Origin: Phytomonas francai
Lineage: Eukaryota > Euglenozoa > Kinetoplastea > Trypanosomatida > Trypanosomatidae
Assembly (NCBI GenBank): GCA_001766655.1
Contig: MJCC01000001.1
Location: forward strand, 874,614 to 938,613
Reading direction: 5' to 3'
DNA length: 64,000 nucleotides
Shown here: one piece after another, positions 31,403 through 42,030 of the stretch
Position numbering within the stretch: position 1 is the stretch's first letter
Layout: each line of letters begins with the position of its first letter
Notes under the pieces: model-generated
The model's input: only the letters and a program-made list of their open reading frames with translations
What the model was told of the DNA's origin: nothing
The model's database searches: none
Translations under genes and position numbers: made by a program

Positions 31403-31925
31403 GTGAAGATCTAATATGCAACTCTTCAATGTGCCCTTCCTTGCACACACGAGTTTCTCTTTTCGACTTTACCAATGATGTAAACACTTTATTTTTGCTA
31501 TCCTTGTATATAGATATATGCATAAATATGAAAAAGGAAGAAATAGTAGTAAAAATAGAAGCACACACTAACTCAATTGGTGACATAAAGAACTTGACAG
31601 GGAACAAAAAGAGAAGTTGTCGAAAAGGTATGAGGTATACAAACCTGAGAAATTATTTTATCCCACCAAGTTCATTGGTCTGATTACACTAATGTAGGTA
31701 TTTAAGGGTGCAATTGGATATGAAACCCTTTATATGACCCTTTTCCTCTTATATTGTTATCAGTTTCAATTTCCCTATGGATGTGGACCCTGAATGCTTG
31801 CTCATCGGTGCATATTTATACCTAAATATCTAATAATAAAAATTGAAAAACTAAAACATGAAGCCTATACATTCATTTATTTTCATATAATTTCTTGCTA
31901 ATATTATATGCGGAATTATTTACGG

Positions 31926-31965
<40 letters not shown>

Positions 31966-32528
31966 CAAAGAGTTAGAAAATCCCACCTTTCGCTTTGTTA
32001 AATATATAGCTATGATAAGTATTTAGACACATGTACACAGAAGCGTGTCAAGGCCGAGAGAATTGTATTATATTTATAAAATAAAATGCCCACTCGAACT
32101 CAAGTGATCGATTATTGTATACCTTGTTATAGAACTGACAGAGATATAGACATATGGGCATATATTGAACTAAAAAAAAATCAAAGAAAACCCACATCAA
32201 AAGATATGTGCATATATAAATATATATCTAGTCCTTTCTTTGAAAGGATTTAAAAACAATAACCTATAAAAGTAATACCTTTTGACACAAAAATTGTAGC
32301 ACATGATAGATGCTCACTAGGTTGAACCACGTTCCCCCCCCCCCTGTTTATATACATATACTTAGTGTGAACACATGCGGTGGTTAAAGCGTAAAAATTG
32401 TATTTTCGTGCAAGAAAAGTCATAAATCTCTAGTGATGCAAATAAGAGATAGCTCTTCCTCTCAATCTCCCCAGCCCGCATGGGTTGTTTGATTGCTTGG
32501 CTATATAGAGGTCCCTATACACTTCACA
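31403..32528. other. Long AT-rich intergenic region
   Basis: About 1.1 kb of spacer with a TA tract (31929-31959) and a run of eleven C (32334-32344). No coding or RNA gene was seen. Confidence 0.6.
31929..31959. repeat. (TA)n microsatellite
   Basis: About 15 TA units in the spacer 5' of the RING gene. Confidence 0.95.
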
Positions 32529-33074
32529 TTACTCTTTTATTTCTTTATCGTCGTGGTTTGGGTTTTCCAGAGAATTGTCGATTTCGCATTTACGGCACTG
32601 CAGGAAGGCCGACGCATTTTCTTTCTTTAATAAACCAGGCAGATGTGAAAGGATTGGAATGGTAAGCGCAATGGTGGAATTTTCATGTATCAATAAGTCA
32701 GAGATGATAAGGTGAGAATCGTGAATAGTATCCTTCAGAGTAGATGCAGATAGCTTGTCACTAGCAGTGATGGACGCGCTACGCGGTGGTGTTGACTTGT
32801 GGCTGTCTTCAGGTTGTCCATCGATCGTACGCGACCCTAACTCCATGGTACCCGCGTGACTATCAACCATCGTCGGAATTTTGAGAAGAGTGCCAACAAT
32901 CGACATAATTGCCCTGGAATCATTTTCACAAAGCCGGGGATTCATAAGACGCATGAATGAAAGACTTTTGCGCTGAAGTAGACGCGCGCGCTGTCGTACG
33001 ATTGATGCGCCTGGTCCAGCACCCCATCTCACCCCACTGGATGCGTAAGTCAAGGGTGTATTGACTGTTTCCAT
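32529..33074 (-). CDS. Small hypothetical protein
   Basis: The protein has 181 residues from the first ATG (33072-33074); the open frame goes on to 33137 only from a GTG. Composition is coding-like and clearly different from the flanking spacers. An N-terminal basic helix (SIVRQRARLLQRKSLSFMRL) precedes a mixed helical region and a polar tail with one CRKC pair. No signal peptide, membrane segment or known domain is visible. Its length and position between larger genes fit the many small kinetoplastid-specific proteins; a chance open frame is less likely given the composition. Confidence 0.55.
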   Translation of the reverse strand: METVNTPLTYASSGVRWGAGPGASIVRQRARLLQRKSLSFMRLMNPRLCENDSRAIMSIVGTLLKIPTMVDSHAGTMELGSRTIDGQPEDSHKSTPPRSASITASDKLSASTLKDTIHDSHLIISDLLIHENSTIALTIPILSHLPGLLKKENASAFLQCRKCEIDNSLENPNHDDKEIKE

Positions 33075-33396
33075 TTGACAGTTTCGTTGACTTCTTGCTT
33101 GATTCTCAGACACAGAGTACCTCTTTTGTCGTTCCACTTACCCGTCCAATCAACAAAGAATCATAAAAGGGGGAATCTTCTTTTTGTACAACCCCTCCCT
33201 TTTCGCTTTAGAAAAAGTCCCCAGAAAAATGTTTCCGTCACAGAGCTTAGTGTTTCCTTCACGTCTCTAATTATCTTTAATAGACTCTGTGAGAGTGAAG
33301 GGCCACGGAGCAAGGGTAAAAAACTGCCAGTGAATTGAAAGAATTCTTGTTGTAGAGATGATTTTTATTGGGTTGATTGTATGTACTAAGGTGGGA

Positions 33397-33414
33397 ATAT
33401 ATATATATATATAT
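33397..33414. repeat. (TA)n microsatellite
   Basis: Short TA tract in the spacer 3' of the GGQ-domain gene. Confidence 0.9.
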
Positions 33415-33762
33415 ACGTTTGTTGTGTATGTATTAAACAATGCTCTTAGCACCTTTATGACTTGTATACTCTGCTCTTTGGAGTGAAACTCGTAGAAAAA
33501 GAAGGAAAAATGACAGATAGATAACCTGGAACTCTGACTTGTGTATTTGCTCTTCTTTTTTTCTTTAAATTTTTTTTCAAAAAATTCATAGATGATAATG
33601 AAAAGGGAAAATAAAAATGAGTAAAAAACTAAAGTCAACGATGGGGTCGCACACAAAACTAAAAACCAAGTAATAATATGGGCAAACCAATCAAATATTG
33701 TCTCGAAATTGCGAGTCATATTTCTAATTCCATCCTTTTCCACACAGTTTTGCACACAGACA

Positions 33763-33806
33763 ATATATATATATATACATATACATATACATATATATAT
33801 ATATAA
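33763..33806. repeat. TA/TACA-rich tract directly 3' of the GGQ gene
   Basis: TA units interspersed with CATATA, ending seven bases before the tandem stop codons of the upstream gene; it forms the start of that gene's 3' UTR. Confidence 0.9.
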
Positions 33807-33812
33807 TTTTTA

Positions 33813-35810
33813 TCATGAATTGAATGCTTCGCTGCCCTCAGTGTTCTTTTTTTTCAAAATCCAAAAGCACCTGACAAGCGCGATGTCTGCCTTTGAAATT
33901 AATCCGGACTCGGCCGCTTCCCGCACGCACTCTGCAGCAAAGGCTTCTGTGGCAGCCGTCGTGAACGTCCCGATACCAACGGCTGCCATAGCAGCGAGCA
34001 CATTCTTTTCCACTTCCTCGGCACGCTTTTGTTTTGAAAGACTTTCGTTGTACTGCTGTCGGCGTTGTGCCACGAGCTTCGCCGTTGCTGATTCCTTGTT
34101 CTGCAAAGCACTGCGGGAGTCTTGTGCTTGGGAGCTGAAGGCCGCAACCCCGTCGATCAGAAGCCTGGCATGAATTTGGGTTTCTGTGACATTGGTAGCC
34201 TGCCCACCCGGTCCACTAGCACGCGCCGTTTCATACTCGATCATGGTGCGATTTTTGTTTTCCACAAGCGTCGACGAGACGTATGGGACGACTTGTGCTA
34301 TGCTGTACGGCAGCGCCGTGGAGGAGGGGGAGACTGGCCCGCTAGAGCTACTAGTCCAATCGCCATCTGTGAGATTCCTATTACGGTTGTTATCCTTATT
34401 ATTATTGCTACTACTACTATTTCTAGTTGCCGATAAAGACCAGAGCGAAAATGCATAGACGTAGGGTCCTAGTGACGTTGTCAGTGGCGTCGCGTCTGCT
34501 TGGGAGGCGAGCATCCACCGCCCCTCTTTGCCTGCCACGGGGGACATGAGAAAGCCTAGGCTATTCACAATGTCCTTCAGCGCCTCCACATCACCCTCAA
34601 CTGTCATAATTGCATCGTAATTACAGTGTGGTATGCGGGAGCTAAAAAATCGCTTTACCACCGCCACGTAGGCCTTGGCGGCAGCACCGTCGTCGCTTTT
34701 GGCTGTCGCTGCCCACATCTCTTCCTGCTGTTTCATATAGTTGGTCTGGAGGACATCAAAGGCCTCCTCGGCGATGGCCTTCAATGGATCGTGCGTTGGA
34801 TCACAGAAACGGGCAACGTCGCTACAGACCATTGAGAATCCTAGCAACGGATCGCGCCGCCGCATCCGCTCAACCTTACGTTGAAGTGAATGCAGCGCCT
34901 CTTCCCTGGCATTCAGCCGTCGCTGCAAGTCTGCATAGGACGGACCTGCAGATAGTGTAGCAGAAGCCTTCAATTCTCTCAGTTCATCTGAAAGGCGGCG
35001 ATTCTGTGCAATCAGAGACTTCGCCTGCGAGGCGGCTTCCTTTGTATCCATGCATTCCGAGTTTAGGAGCAAGATTTCATGCTCCGCCCGTTTTAGCCTC
35101 CCATGTACCCTGTTTAGTGAAGAAGCAAGCTTGCTCTTTTCTCCTGACTCGGACTCTAGCATGGCCTTGGTTTGGTTGTAAAGCTCTCGGTAATGATTTT
35201 TTTTCTCACGAATAGAGCGAAGCTCCTCAAATAGGGCCTCTATTTCAGGTCCAAGATTGACTTTCTTCAACTCATCCAGCGTCAGTCCCTCATTCCCGCT
35301 ACTCGCGGCAGGGGACGGCTTCAAGATGCTATCACGTCGCTGTTCGGCAAACTGCCCCCGCAAAGAGTTTCCATCTCCAGAGGAAGACGAAATGCCACCA
35401 GGTAAAGGGCCACCCTTACCGCCCACAGACTGCTGTTTAAGCAACGCCTCCATCGTCTGTACTCCCTGTTCGGCAATCTTTCGAAAACCTGGTATTTTTC
35501 CCATCGTTTTCTGAAATTCAACTGCTTGGTTCATGAGTTGTCTCTGCTTTTCAGGCGACTGGCTGTTGAATAAGTCCTGTATAGTACGCAACCTTTCGGC
35601 ATTGAATCCTGGAGGGAACCCATCGCTCGGATTGCCGCTCGTGCGGTCGCTATGGTAAGGTTCTTCCTTACCTGTCTGGCCTGTGCCGGTTCTCTTTGTC
35701 AATCTGGTGAAGCTATCAAATAATGCATGTCGTCTGGGAGAAATTTGAGGCCTATAGAATAGTGTGCAATTACTGTGCCCATGAAAGCTGCCAAATTTGC
35801 GACGAATCAT
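33813..35810 (-). CDS. Release-factor-type GGQ domain protein with long coiled coil, probably mitochondrial
   Basis: The 665-residue protein starts at an ATG. The N terminus (IRRKFGSFHGHSNCTLFYRP) is basic and acid-free for 30 residues, like a mitochondrial presequence. A helical segment (70-125) is followed by a coiled coil (about 185-320), then a globular part (325-460). At 515-605 lies the peptidyl-tRNA hydrolase domain of class I release factors and ICT1-like rescue factors: ENKNRTMIEYETARASGPGG then QATNVTETQIHARL (GGQ at 535-537), with the basic tail SATAKLVAQRRQQYNESLSK. It would hydrolyse peptidyl-tRNA or, with this architecture, act in mitoribosome rescue or assembly. No codon-recognition domain of RF1/RF2 is recognisable. 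The frame ends in tandem TGA-TAA. Confidence 0.82.
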   Translation of the reverse strand: MIRRKFGSFHGHSNCTLFYRPQISPRRHALFDSFTRLTKRTGTGQTGKEEPYHSDRTSGNPSDGFPPGFNAERLRTIQDLFNSQSPEKQRQLMNQAVEFQKTMGKIPGFRKIAEQGVQTMEALLKQQSVGGKGGPLPGGISSSSGDGNSLRGQFAEQRRDSILKPSPAASSGNEGLTLDELKKVNLGPEIEALFEELRSIREKKNHYRELYNQTKAMLESESGEKSKLASSLNRVHGRLKRAEHEILLLNSECMDTKEAASQAKSLIAQNRRLSDELRELKASATLSAGPSYADLQRRLNAREEALHSLQRKVERMRRRDPLLGFSMVCSDVARFCDPTHDPLKAIAEEAFDVLQTNYMKQQEEMWAATAKSDDGAAAKAYVAVVKRFFSSRIPHCNYDAIMTVEGDVEALKDIVNSLGFLMSPVAGKEGRWMLASQADATPLTTSLGPYVYAFSLWSLSATRNSSSSNNNKDNNRNRNLTDGDWTSSSSGPVSPSSTALPYSIAQVVPYVSSTLVENKNRTMIEYETARASGPGGQATNVTETQIHARLLIDGVAAFSSQAQDSRSALQNKESATAKLVAQRRQQYNESLSKQKRAEEVEKNVLAAMAAVGIGTFTTAATEAFAAECVREAAESGLISKADIALVRCFWILKKKNTEGSEAFNS

Positions 35811-36055
35811 ATCCGTTTTCGTACTACTTTTTGTATGAGTTTCCTTTTTTAAAAAGCCTCTGTGAATCTACTCCCCTTGACTTGTTCAAAAATAAGTATT
35901 GGGGAAACAATACGTAATTTTTTGTGTGGTTTCTATTTCGTTTTGGATTACAGTTGCAGATCTTGAGAAGATAATTTTCCTGTTTATTGCATTACGCTAT
36001 CGGCTAATATGCAAACATGTTGATACAATATATCATTACAGGCCTTTTGACGTAC

Positions 36056-36439
36056 TTAACTCTCCTCAGAGCAGTCGGCAACCTTTATGAAGGTTCCGTG
36101 ATATAGCTGCCGAAAATTAGTTTCCTCCTTTGCTTTAACCCCACAAACATCAAAGCGCAACAAAATACTTATGCCTTCCTCATCGTTATGAATTATAATT
36201 CCTTCCTGTGATTGTTTTTCTTCTATGAAAGTTTTTTTCAATTCATAATTCGAATCATATTCTGACCATATGTTAGAGTGTTTCGCTTTACGAAATATGC
36301 CCTTGCTATGTTTCCATACAGTCATCGTGTCCTTTGCTACACAGCGATTTGCAAGGGTCGTACTTGTCGATATCATAATAACTAAAAGGAAAATGAGAAG
36401 CGCATGAATTACACTTTTTAAAGTTAACCTGGCTGCCAT
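36056..36439 (-). CDS. Small signal-peptide protein, secreted or membrane-associated
   Basis: The 127-residue protein starts at an ATG. Residues 1-31 are a clear signal sequence: basic start AARLTLKS, hydrophobic core VIHALLIFLLVIMI, and a probable cleavage after TLA. The mature part has three cysteines and two beta-like stretches (SQEGIIIHNDEEGISILLRF). No family recognised. Spacers on both sides (35811-36055 and 36440-36997) hold no other gene that I can support. Confidence 0.6.
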   Translation of the reverse strand: MAARLTLKSVIHALLIFLLVIMISTSTTLANRCVAKDTMTVWKHSKGIFRKAKHSNIWSEYDSNYELKKTFIEEKQSQEGIIIHNDEEGISILLRFDVCGVKAKEETNFRQLYHGTFIKVADCSEES

Positions 36440-36997
36440 TTGGAGCGGGATTCCTTTTAAGTGTTAATAGAACTACCAATGGAAACCTCTTGAGGGGAGG
36501 TGAGAAGGGGAAACAGTAATGATGGGGGAATGGGGAAGTTTACCAATGAGAAATGTTCAGTATCATTTTAGAAGACGTTTTTATGGTATTTTTGCTCCGT
36601 TTGCCTGTCCAGTGCATTTAAAAATTAACAGCTACCTGTGTACAAGAATAAAGTACACCAGCAGTTGTAAGCTGTGTTGCAAAGGAATGCTGTTTTATAA
36701 TCTATTTAGGTGAAAAGAAGAATAGACTTGTCTATTTTTAATTTAAACATGCCTGAGAAGCGAAAATCCAATGCATTAGTCTGACTCTATTTTATCATTC
36801 GATTTGGAAAAGATACGTACCTAAAAATGCAAATCTATTAAGTCATAGCAGGGGATTTCTGTAGGGCTTTAAAATCCAAGCAGGAGTTTTTAAAATACGG
36901 AAAAATCTAAATGCTACTTCTCTTCCTCTTCTCTGTAGTATGGTAATTCATAAAGCAAGTTCAATTTTATCATTGAATATGTGTTTCTCTATTTTAC
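36440..36997. other. Intergenic region, no gene seen
   Basis: AT-rich spacer between SMC4 and the small secreted protein; no coding frame with protein-like composition. Confidence 0.55.
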
Positions 36998-39900
36998 TTA
37001 AGTATTTTCTTTGTTTACGTACTCATCACTAAAGCGCACACTTTTCCGATGGGAAGTCTGCCTTCTGGCATCGTCCTTTGTGCTTTCTTTAGAGTCTATA
37101 CCGTGAAATACGTCACTATATGGTAAATCCGAAGCACTCTCAGGCCATGAAGTCCGCTTTGAATTGGTCACCAACACGTTTATATTATCTTGATTGCTGA
37201 GTTTATTGACTTCCTCTTGAGTGCCACTCGTCGTGGGAGGGCCATCATGAGCGAGGGTGCCGGCCATGTGGTTCAATTTTGGCCGACCACCTTGTTGGCT
37301 CGCCTGAGATGAGAACGGTTGGATTTGTTTCGAGAGCAGCGCGTCATGCACAACGCGCTCAAAGCGACGTGGCACAAAGACAAACGAGGCTGTCACGTCC
37401 CTCACTTTACACACACCCAGGAGTTGGTGGGCCATCTCAAACATGTTATTACGCAAGGAGATGATGATGAACTGCGCATCTGTGGCCTGGCGTAGCACGT
37501 AGTTCGCTACGATGGAGACGTTCCTAAAGTCGAGTGCGGCGTCGATTTCATCCATGACATAAATTGGCGTGGGCCTGATGTCATGGAGAGCGAAGATCAG
37601 GGCGAGGCTTGAGATGGTCTTCTCACCACCGGATAGATTAGAGATTTGCTTCCAGGACTTTTTAGGCGGTCTCACAACAAACAAAATGCCTGCGAAAGGA
37701 TCGTTGACGTCGATAAGTTCCATATCCGCATCGCCACCATGGGTAAGATACTGGTACACTTCCCTCAGTTTTTTTCGAATATTCTCAAAAACTTCCATAA
37801 AGGCCTTGCGGCGGACATGTTTGAGCTCATTTAACTCCTCCTCAAGCCTGTCTGAAATGCGCTTCTTGGCCTCGTACAAAGCGAGGGCTTCACGGTGAGC
37901 TACATCGCGTTCCCGCCATAGGGCCACAGCACGAAAGTCAATCTCGCTATGAAGGCGCTTCGTTTCCTCACTTAGCGTCTTGGCAAGGTGCACCGATCGC
38001 TCGTAGTCGCAGCGATCAAGCTCCTCAGGTTCGAGTCTGAATGACATTTTCCTCACCTGCTCCATGGTGATGTAAGATGCATTCGACTCCGTGCTTACAG
38101 CAGTCGCCTCATTATTTTGTGTATCATCGTCGTCATCGCCGTCCTTGTTATCAGCGTCGCCATGGCCCACATGCCCTTGTTTCCATAGCTCCTTTTTCTT
38201 AAAAAGAACAGAATGTCGATTAGCGTCATCACCTTCTGTATCTTGTTCTTCGTCAGTCAGTGTGCTGTTACCAGCACCGTTTTCGCTCGTAACACCCTCG
38301 AGCTGTAAGGTCTCAATTCCATAGAGCTCGGCATTTTCTTTGATCTTTTCCTCACATCCTTCAATTTTCTTAGAAAATTTCTCTAGCTCCTGGAGCGCAT
38401 CTGCCATCTTTGCGGACTGCGTTCTTCGGTACCTCTTCTCATCCTCAAGCTTGGCCTGAGCTTCAGAGAGGGCGCTGTTCGCCTCCATCATCACGGCTTT
38501 AGCATTGTTGCTGGAGGCCTGCGCATTGCTCAAAGCTTCTTCAGCAGTGCGGAGTTGGTCCTTGAGCTCCTTAACCTGTGCTGCACATTGCGCGATCTTT
38601 TCCTTCAATCCACTTTCGTCTTCTGCTTTCAGCTCCATAAGACGTTTTTCACGTTCCAGTATATCGCGCTGCGCGCGTTCTTGCTTCGCACGTAGTTTTT
38701 GAATTCGCCGGCGACACTCTCGAAGCGCTACCTCCTCTGCTTCTTGGGTATCCCGCACCCTCTTTAAAGTATCCGTTACTTCTCTAAAGGTCTCTCCACC
38801 CGCTTCCTCGATTTTCGCCTCTAGTGCCTCGATATCATGATGGTGCTCCTCTCGTGTTCGCTTCGCCCGAAGGAGCTGCTTCTGGCACACATCAACCGCT
38901 TCCTGGAGGGTCGAGTGCTTTTCCTTTTCCTCCGCACATGCGCAGCTGTACTCCTGCTTGAGTGTCTGGATACGCGCAAGCTCGTGGTCCCTTGTAACCA
39001 ATAGTGTGCGTTGTTCGGCTTTCAAGCGACGCACCTGCTCCGGCGAAAGTCGACTTTGGGCTTCACGCAGCTGATACAGGCGAAGCTGCGCGGCACGTTC
39101 TTCCTCGGCCGCCTGAACCAGCTCCTGCTGAAGCCGCTGCAGTTCCTCCTTGACAGCAAGCTTGTCCTGTGGTGAGCGTGCAGCCTTTAACTTGGCACCG
39201 CGCGGGGCATTACCACCTCCGGTAATGACGCCAGATGGCTCCACAAGCTCCCCTTTCAGCGTCACGACACGAAACCGTCGCTGTGGCTGCAAATTATCAC
39301 TGCTTACGCGCCGATTGCTCTGGAAGGCAGTTTCGCGTGCCTCTGCGAGCGTCGACACGACCAGTGTGTCCCGTACAGCCTGATAAAAAACCGAGCGAAA
39401 CTTTTCATTTGTTGGCTTAATCAAGTCAAAAAGTCGCTTTGCCTTGGGGTTGGGACAGACAAATGGGTGCTGCATCCGCACCCCAACCTCACGCGTCACC
39501 TCACTGATCACCATCATCGTGGCACGGCCCATATTATTTCGCTTCAGTGCCTCCAGCGCTGCCGTCGCCGTTGCTCGGTCCTCCACGACGTGAAAGCCCC
39601 AGGCGTTGCTGGCAACCCCGGCGGCGACGTCGTAAGCGTCATCGATGCGACCCAACTGACGCAGGGTGCCGTAGTAGCCCTTGAGGTTTCTCTGGGAAAG
39701 CAAGAATTCTATCGCCCGGTCATCCGCCTCACCCTCGCGGTACACATTCTTCAACTCGTTAATGAGACTGTTAATCGAATACTTGCGTTGAGTAGCTTCT
39801 GTCAGCAGGTCTTGAATCTTTAGAAGCTCGTCCCTGCGCTCACTGCCTTCGGCTTCACGAAGGATTTCATTTAGTTCTTCGATTCGGATGCTATGCTGAG

Positions 39901-41722
39901 AGGCGGATTGCTCGGTTTGCTGCAGCTGTTCAAGCTTTTCACGCTTTACATCGTGGAGAGAGTTCAGACGCTGCTGTGCGGAGCTAAGATCCTCAGTTGC
40001 TTCAGTGACAGCCCGATCGTAAGGAGCAAAAAGTTTTTTCTTTTCGTCTAATTCCTGACGCAGAGGGCGTAGCTGAGGCAGCAGCTTGAGAGAGAGCTCA
40101 TCGTGTGCGGCTTGCAGTCTATTCACGTCTTGCGTAGCCTCATCATGGTTTTGCTGGTGGATAGCAGCCTCACGCTCCGCATCTTGCTGAAGCATCTGAG
40201 CTTCCTGTACATCACTTTTGGACTTTTCTATCCTCTCAACCATCTTTACATGAGCTTGTTCCTGCTCCTGAGCGCTGGAATTGAGTTTCTCAAGAAGAAC
40301 TTCGGCATTTTGTTTCTTCGTGCGCACCACGTCCCTTTCCTTGAGGGCTTCAGCCACTTCTTTCTTGTGTTGGGAAATCTGCTCCTCCACCTTCAGTTTG
40401 GCCTCACGTTGAGCCTCAACACCTTCTTGCAAAGTAACGATGCGGGAGTCGATCTCCTCTAGTAAACGACGTGGTTCGGCTAGTCGTTCCTCAATTCCAC
40501 GCATACGAAGTTGACACATCACGATTAGTGTCTTTTGAAGTTGGTTATCCTTAATAACGAAGGCCATAGTAGAATTCTTAGCATCGTCCAGGGTCTCGCG
40601 CTCAGTCTTGAGTTTGCGTTCCTTATCAAGAGCTTCAAGACGTTCGAGCTGCGCATCCTCAGCTGACCTGGTCGCGGCTGAAATGCGTTCAACATAGTCG
40701 CTAGTTCCAATAAGATCGTCTAGATACTCTAATAGGCCCTCCTCACCTTCTTTCTCAGCTTTGGGTTTCATCAGTGCAATTTGCTCAACTTCTCCTTGTA
40801 GGATCAGGAAACGGTTGTGCTCGAGATCAACCCCATGCTGAATCAAGCAATTCATGACACTTTTCTGTGTGTGGCGGACACCGTCAATATAGTACTGTGA
40901 GACACCACTGCGGAAGACCTCTCGCATAATGCGAAGCTCGCTATTTGGAACCTCCTCGCGCTGGGTCGGATCTGTAGTCTCTGCAAATGTCTCCTTTATG
41001 CGAACAAAACACACAGTAACCGAGGCATAGCTGACATCTGGATGTGCAGCGGAGCTGTGAATAACTTCTGATAATTTTTCCAGACGAATTTTTCGTGCGC
41101 TTCGGCCAAAGACAAATAACATAGAGTCAATAACGTTGGATTTCCCAGAACCGTTGGGTCCGATAACGGCGCTGAACGTCTTGTGGAATGGCCCAATGCG
41201 GTGTTGGCCATAGTAAGATTTAAAGTTTTCAACATCTATATGAGAAATAACAAGACGACTGCGTGGAGTTGAATCACCGTGTGGTGTGGTGCGAGACTGA
41301 TGAAGCGAAGTACCTTCACTCTGTTCATTTTGCCGAAGCTCCATTCCAGCTTCAACCTCATGGTAATCATCGTCTTCACTTTCATTTTCATCGCTCAGCA
41401 ACCGATGTGTAGGAACACTTGCACTTGTATTTCCATTGCCATCATGTAGACGAAGGTTGGCTTGGTCCCTACCAGCCTCAAAAAGGATGTCACCCTCAGA
41501 GCACCCGAACGTATTGCCATCTTTTCCAATAGCAGTCGTTGGTGGGGGCTCACACTCACCATCCTCATGCTCGTCTGATAATGCCTGCCTTTCCTCACAA
41601 ATTTGATTCTCATCACCTGAGGAACGATGATTAGCCCTCTCTACTTCCATTAGTTCGTGCTTGATACGGACATTACGACGAACCACAGTGCGATTGGCCC
41701 TTTTTTTCGAACCATGTGCCAT
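36998..41722 (-). CDS. SMC4: Condensin subunit SMC4
   Basis: The 1574-residue protein starts at an ATG. It pairs with SMC2 in condensin to compact chromosomes. After an acidic N-terminal extension of 155 residues the head begins at LVISHIDVENFKSYYGQHRI, with Walker A GPNGSGKSN (188-196) followed by VIDSMLFVFGRSARKIRLEK. That segment and the ENRFLILQGEVEQI-type motif (HNRFLILQGEVEQIALMKPK) are SMC4-specific. Two long coiled coils flank the hinge (about 680-840, with AAGVASNAWGFHVVEDRATA). The C-terminal head has LSGGEKTISSLALIFALHDI (about 1363) and VMDEIDAALD (about 1390). A tail of about 135 residues, basic and Ser-rich, follows. An acidic Asp/Asn/Gly insert at about 1175-1225 interrupts the second coil near the head. 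Length exceeds yeast Smc4 (1418) because of these extensions. Confidence 0.97.
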   Translation of the reverse strand: MAHGSKKRANRTVVRRNVRIKHELMEVERANHRSSGDENQICEERQALSDEHEDGECEPPPTTAIGKDGNTFGCSEGDILFEAGRDQANLRLHDGNGNTSASVPTHRLLSDENESEDDDYHEVEAGMELRQNEQSEGTSLHQSRTTPHGDSTPRSRLVISHIDVENFKSYYGQHRIGPFHKTFSAVIGPNGSGKSNVIDSMLFVFGRSARKIRLEKLSEVIHSSAAHPDVSYASVTVCFVRIKETFAETTDPTQREEVPNSELRIMREVFRSGVSQYYIDGVRHTQKSVMNCLIQHGVDLEHNRFLILQGEVEQIALMKPKAEKEGEEGLLEYLDDLIGTSDYVERISAATRSAEDAQLERLEALDKERKLKTERETLDDAKNSTMAFVIKDNQLQKTLIVMCQLRMRGIEERLAEPRRLLEEIDSRIVTLQEGVEAQREAKLKVEEQISQHKKEVAEALKERDVVRTKKQNAEVLLEKLNSSAQEQEQAHVKMVERIEKSKSDVQEAQMLQQDAEREAAIHQQNHDEATQDVNRLQAAHDELSLKLLPQLRPLRQELDEKKKLFAPYDRAVTEATEDLSSAQQRLNSLHDVKREKLEQLQQTEQSASQHSIRIEELNEILREAEGSERRDELLKIQDLLTEATQRKYSINSLINELKNVYREGEADDRAIEFLLSQRNLKGYYGTLRQLGRIDDAYDVAAGVASNAWGFHVVEDRATATAALEALKRNNMGRATMMVISEVTREVGVRMQHPFVCPNPKAKRLFDLIKPTNEKFRSVFYQAVRDTLVVSTLAEARETAFQSNRRVSSDNLQPQRRFRVVTLKGELVEPSGVITGGGNAPRGAKLKAARSPQDKLAVKEELQRLQQELVQAAEEERAAQLRLYQLREAQSRLSPEQVRRLKAEQRTLLVTRDHELARIQTLKQEYSCACAEEKEKHSTLQEAVDVCQKQLLRAKRTREEHHHDIEALEAKIEEAGGETFREVTDTLKRVRDTQEAEEVALRECRRRIQKLRAKQERAQRDILEREKRLMELKAEDESGLKEKIAQCAAQVKELKDQLRTAEEALSNAQASSNNAKAVMMEANSALSEAQAKLEDEKRYRRTQSAKMADALQELEKFSKKIEGCEEKIKENAELYGIETLQLEGVTSENGAGNSTLTDEEQDTEGDDANRHSVLFKKKELWKQGHVGHGDADNKDGDDDDDTQNNEATAVSTESNASYITMEQVRKMSFRLEPEELDRCDYERSVHLAKTLSEETKRLHSEIDFRAVALWRERDVAHREALALYEAKKRISDRLEEELNELKHVRRKAFMEVFENIRKKLREVYQYLTHGGDADMELIDVNDPFAGILFVVRPPKKSWKQISNLSGGEKTISSLALIFALHDIRPTPIYVMDEIDAALDFRNVSIVANYVLRQATDAQFIIISLRNNMFEMAHQLLGVCKVRDVTASFVFVPRRFERVVHDALLSKQIQPFSSQASQQGGRPKLNHMAGTLAHDGPPTTSGTQEEVNKLSNQDNINVLVTNSKRTSWPESASDLPYSDVFHGIDSKESTKDDARRQTSHRKSVRFSDEYVNKENT

Positions 41723-42030
41723 TTTCTCAATAAAACTAAATATTCACTATATTTTCACTTTTTTAGGAGTTGGTTATAAAACAAGTTTTACCATTCAAGG
41801 CAAAAAGTCGTGAACGAATTTATACAAAAACAATATGTAGAAAATATAGATCTAGAAACTTTTTCTAAAATCCCTGCTAAAAAAAATTAGAAATTAAAAA
41901 AAACAATTAATTAAAGAAAAAAAATAGACAATGTGATATGTAATAATATATTGAACGAACGAAAGTATGTACACAAAAGTAAAAGGTTAGATGAGAACAT
42001 AATTTATTAAAAACAAATTCTCTAAAAAAT
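41723..42030. other. AT-rich spacer 5' of SMC4
   Basis: Short A/T-dominated spacer that should carry the SMC4 5' UTR; it ends abruptly where the GC-rich island begins. Confidence 0.5.

Larger units (their letters stand above)
33075..33812. other. Intergenic region with two TA-rich tracts
   Basis: AT-rich spacer. An open frame on the minus strand (33267-33755) translates to an Ile/Phe/Tyr/Lys-rich string including the TA repeat, so I treat it as chance. No other gene. Confidence 0.55.

Noticed and set aside
33267..33755. Minus-strand open frame of 162 codons with a hydrophobic N terminus
   Set aside because: Its translation is dominated by Ile, Phe, Tyr and Lys from AT-rich spacer and runs through a TA repeat (YIYIYI); no coding composition.
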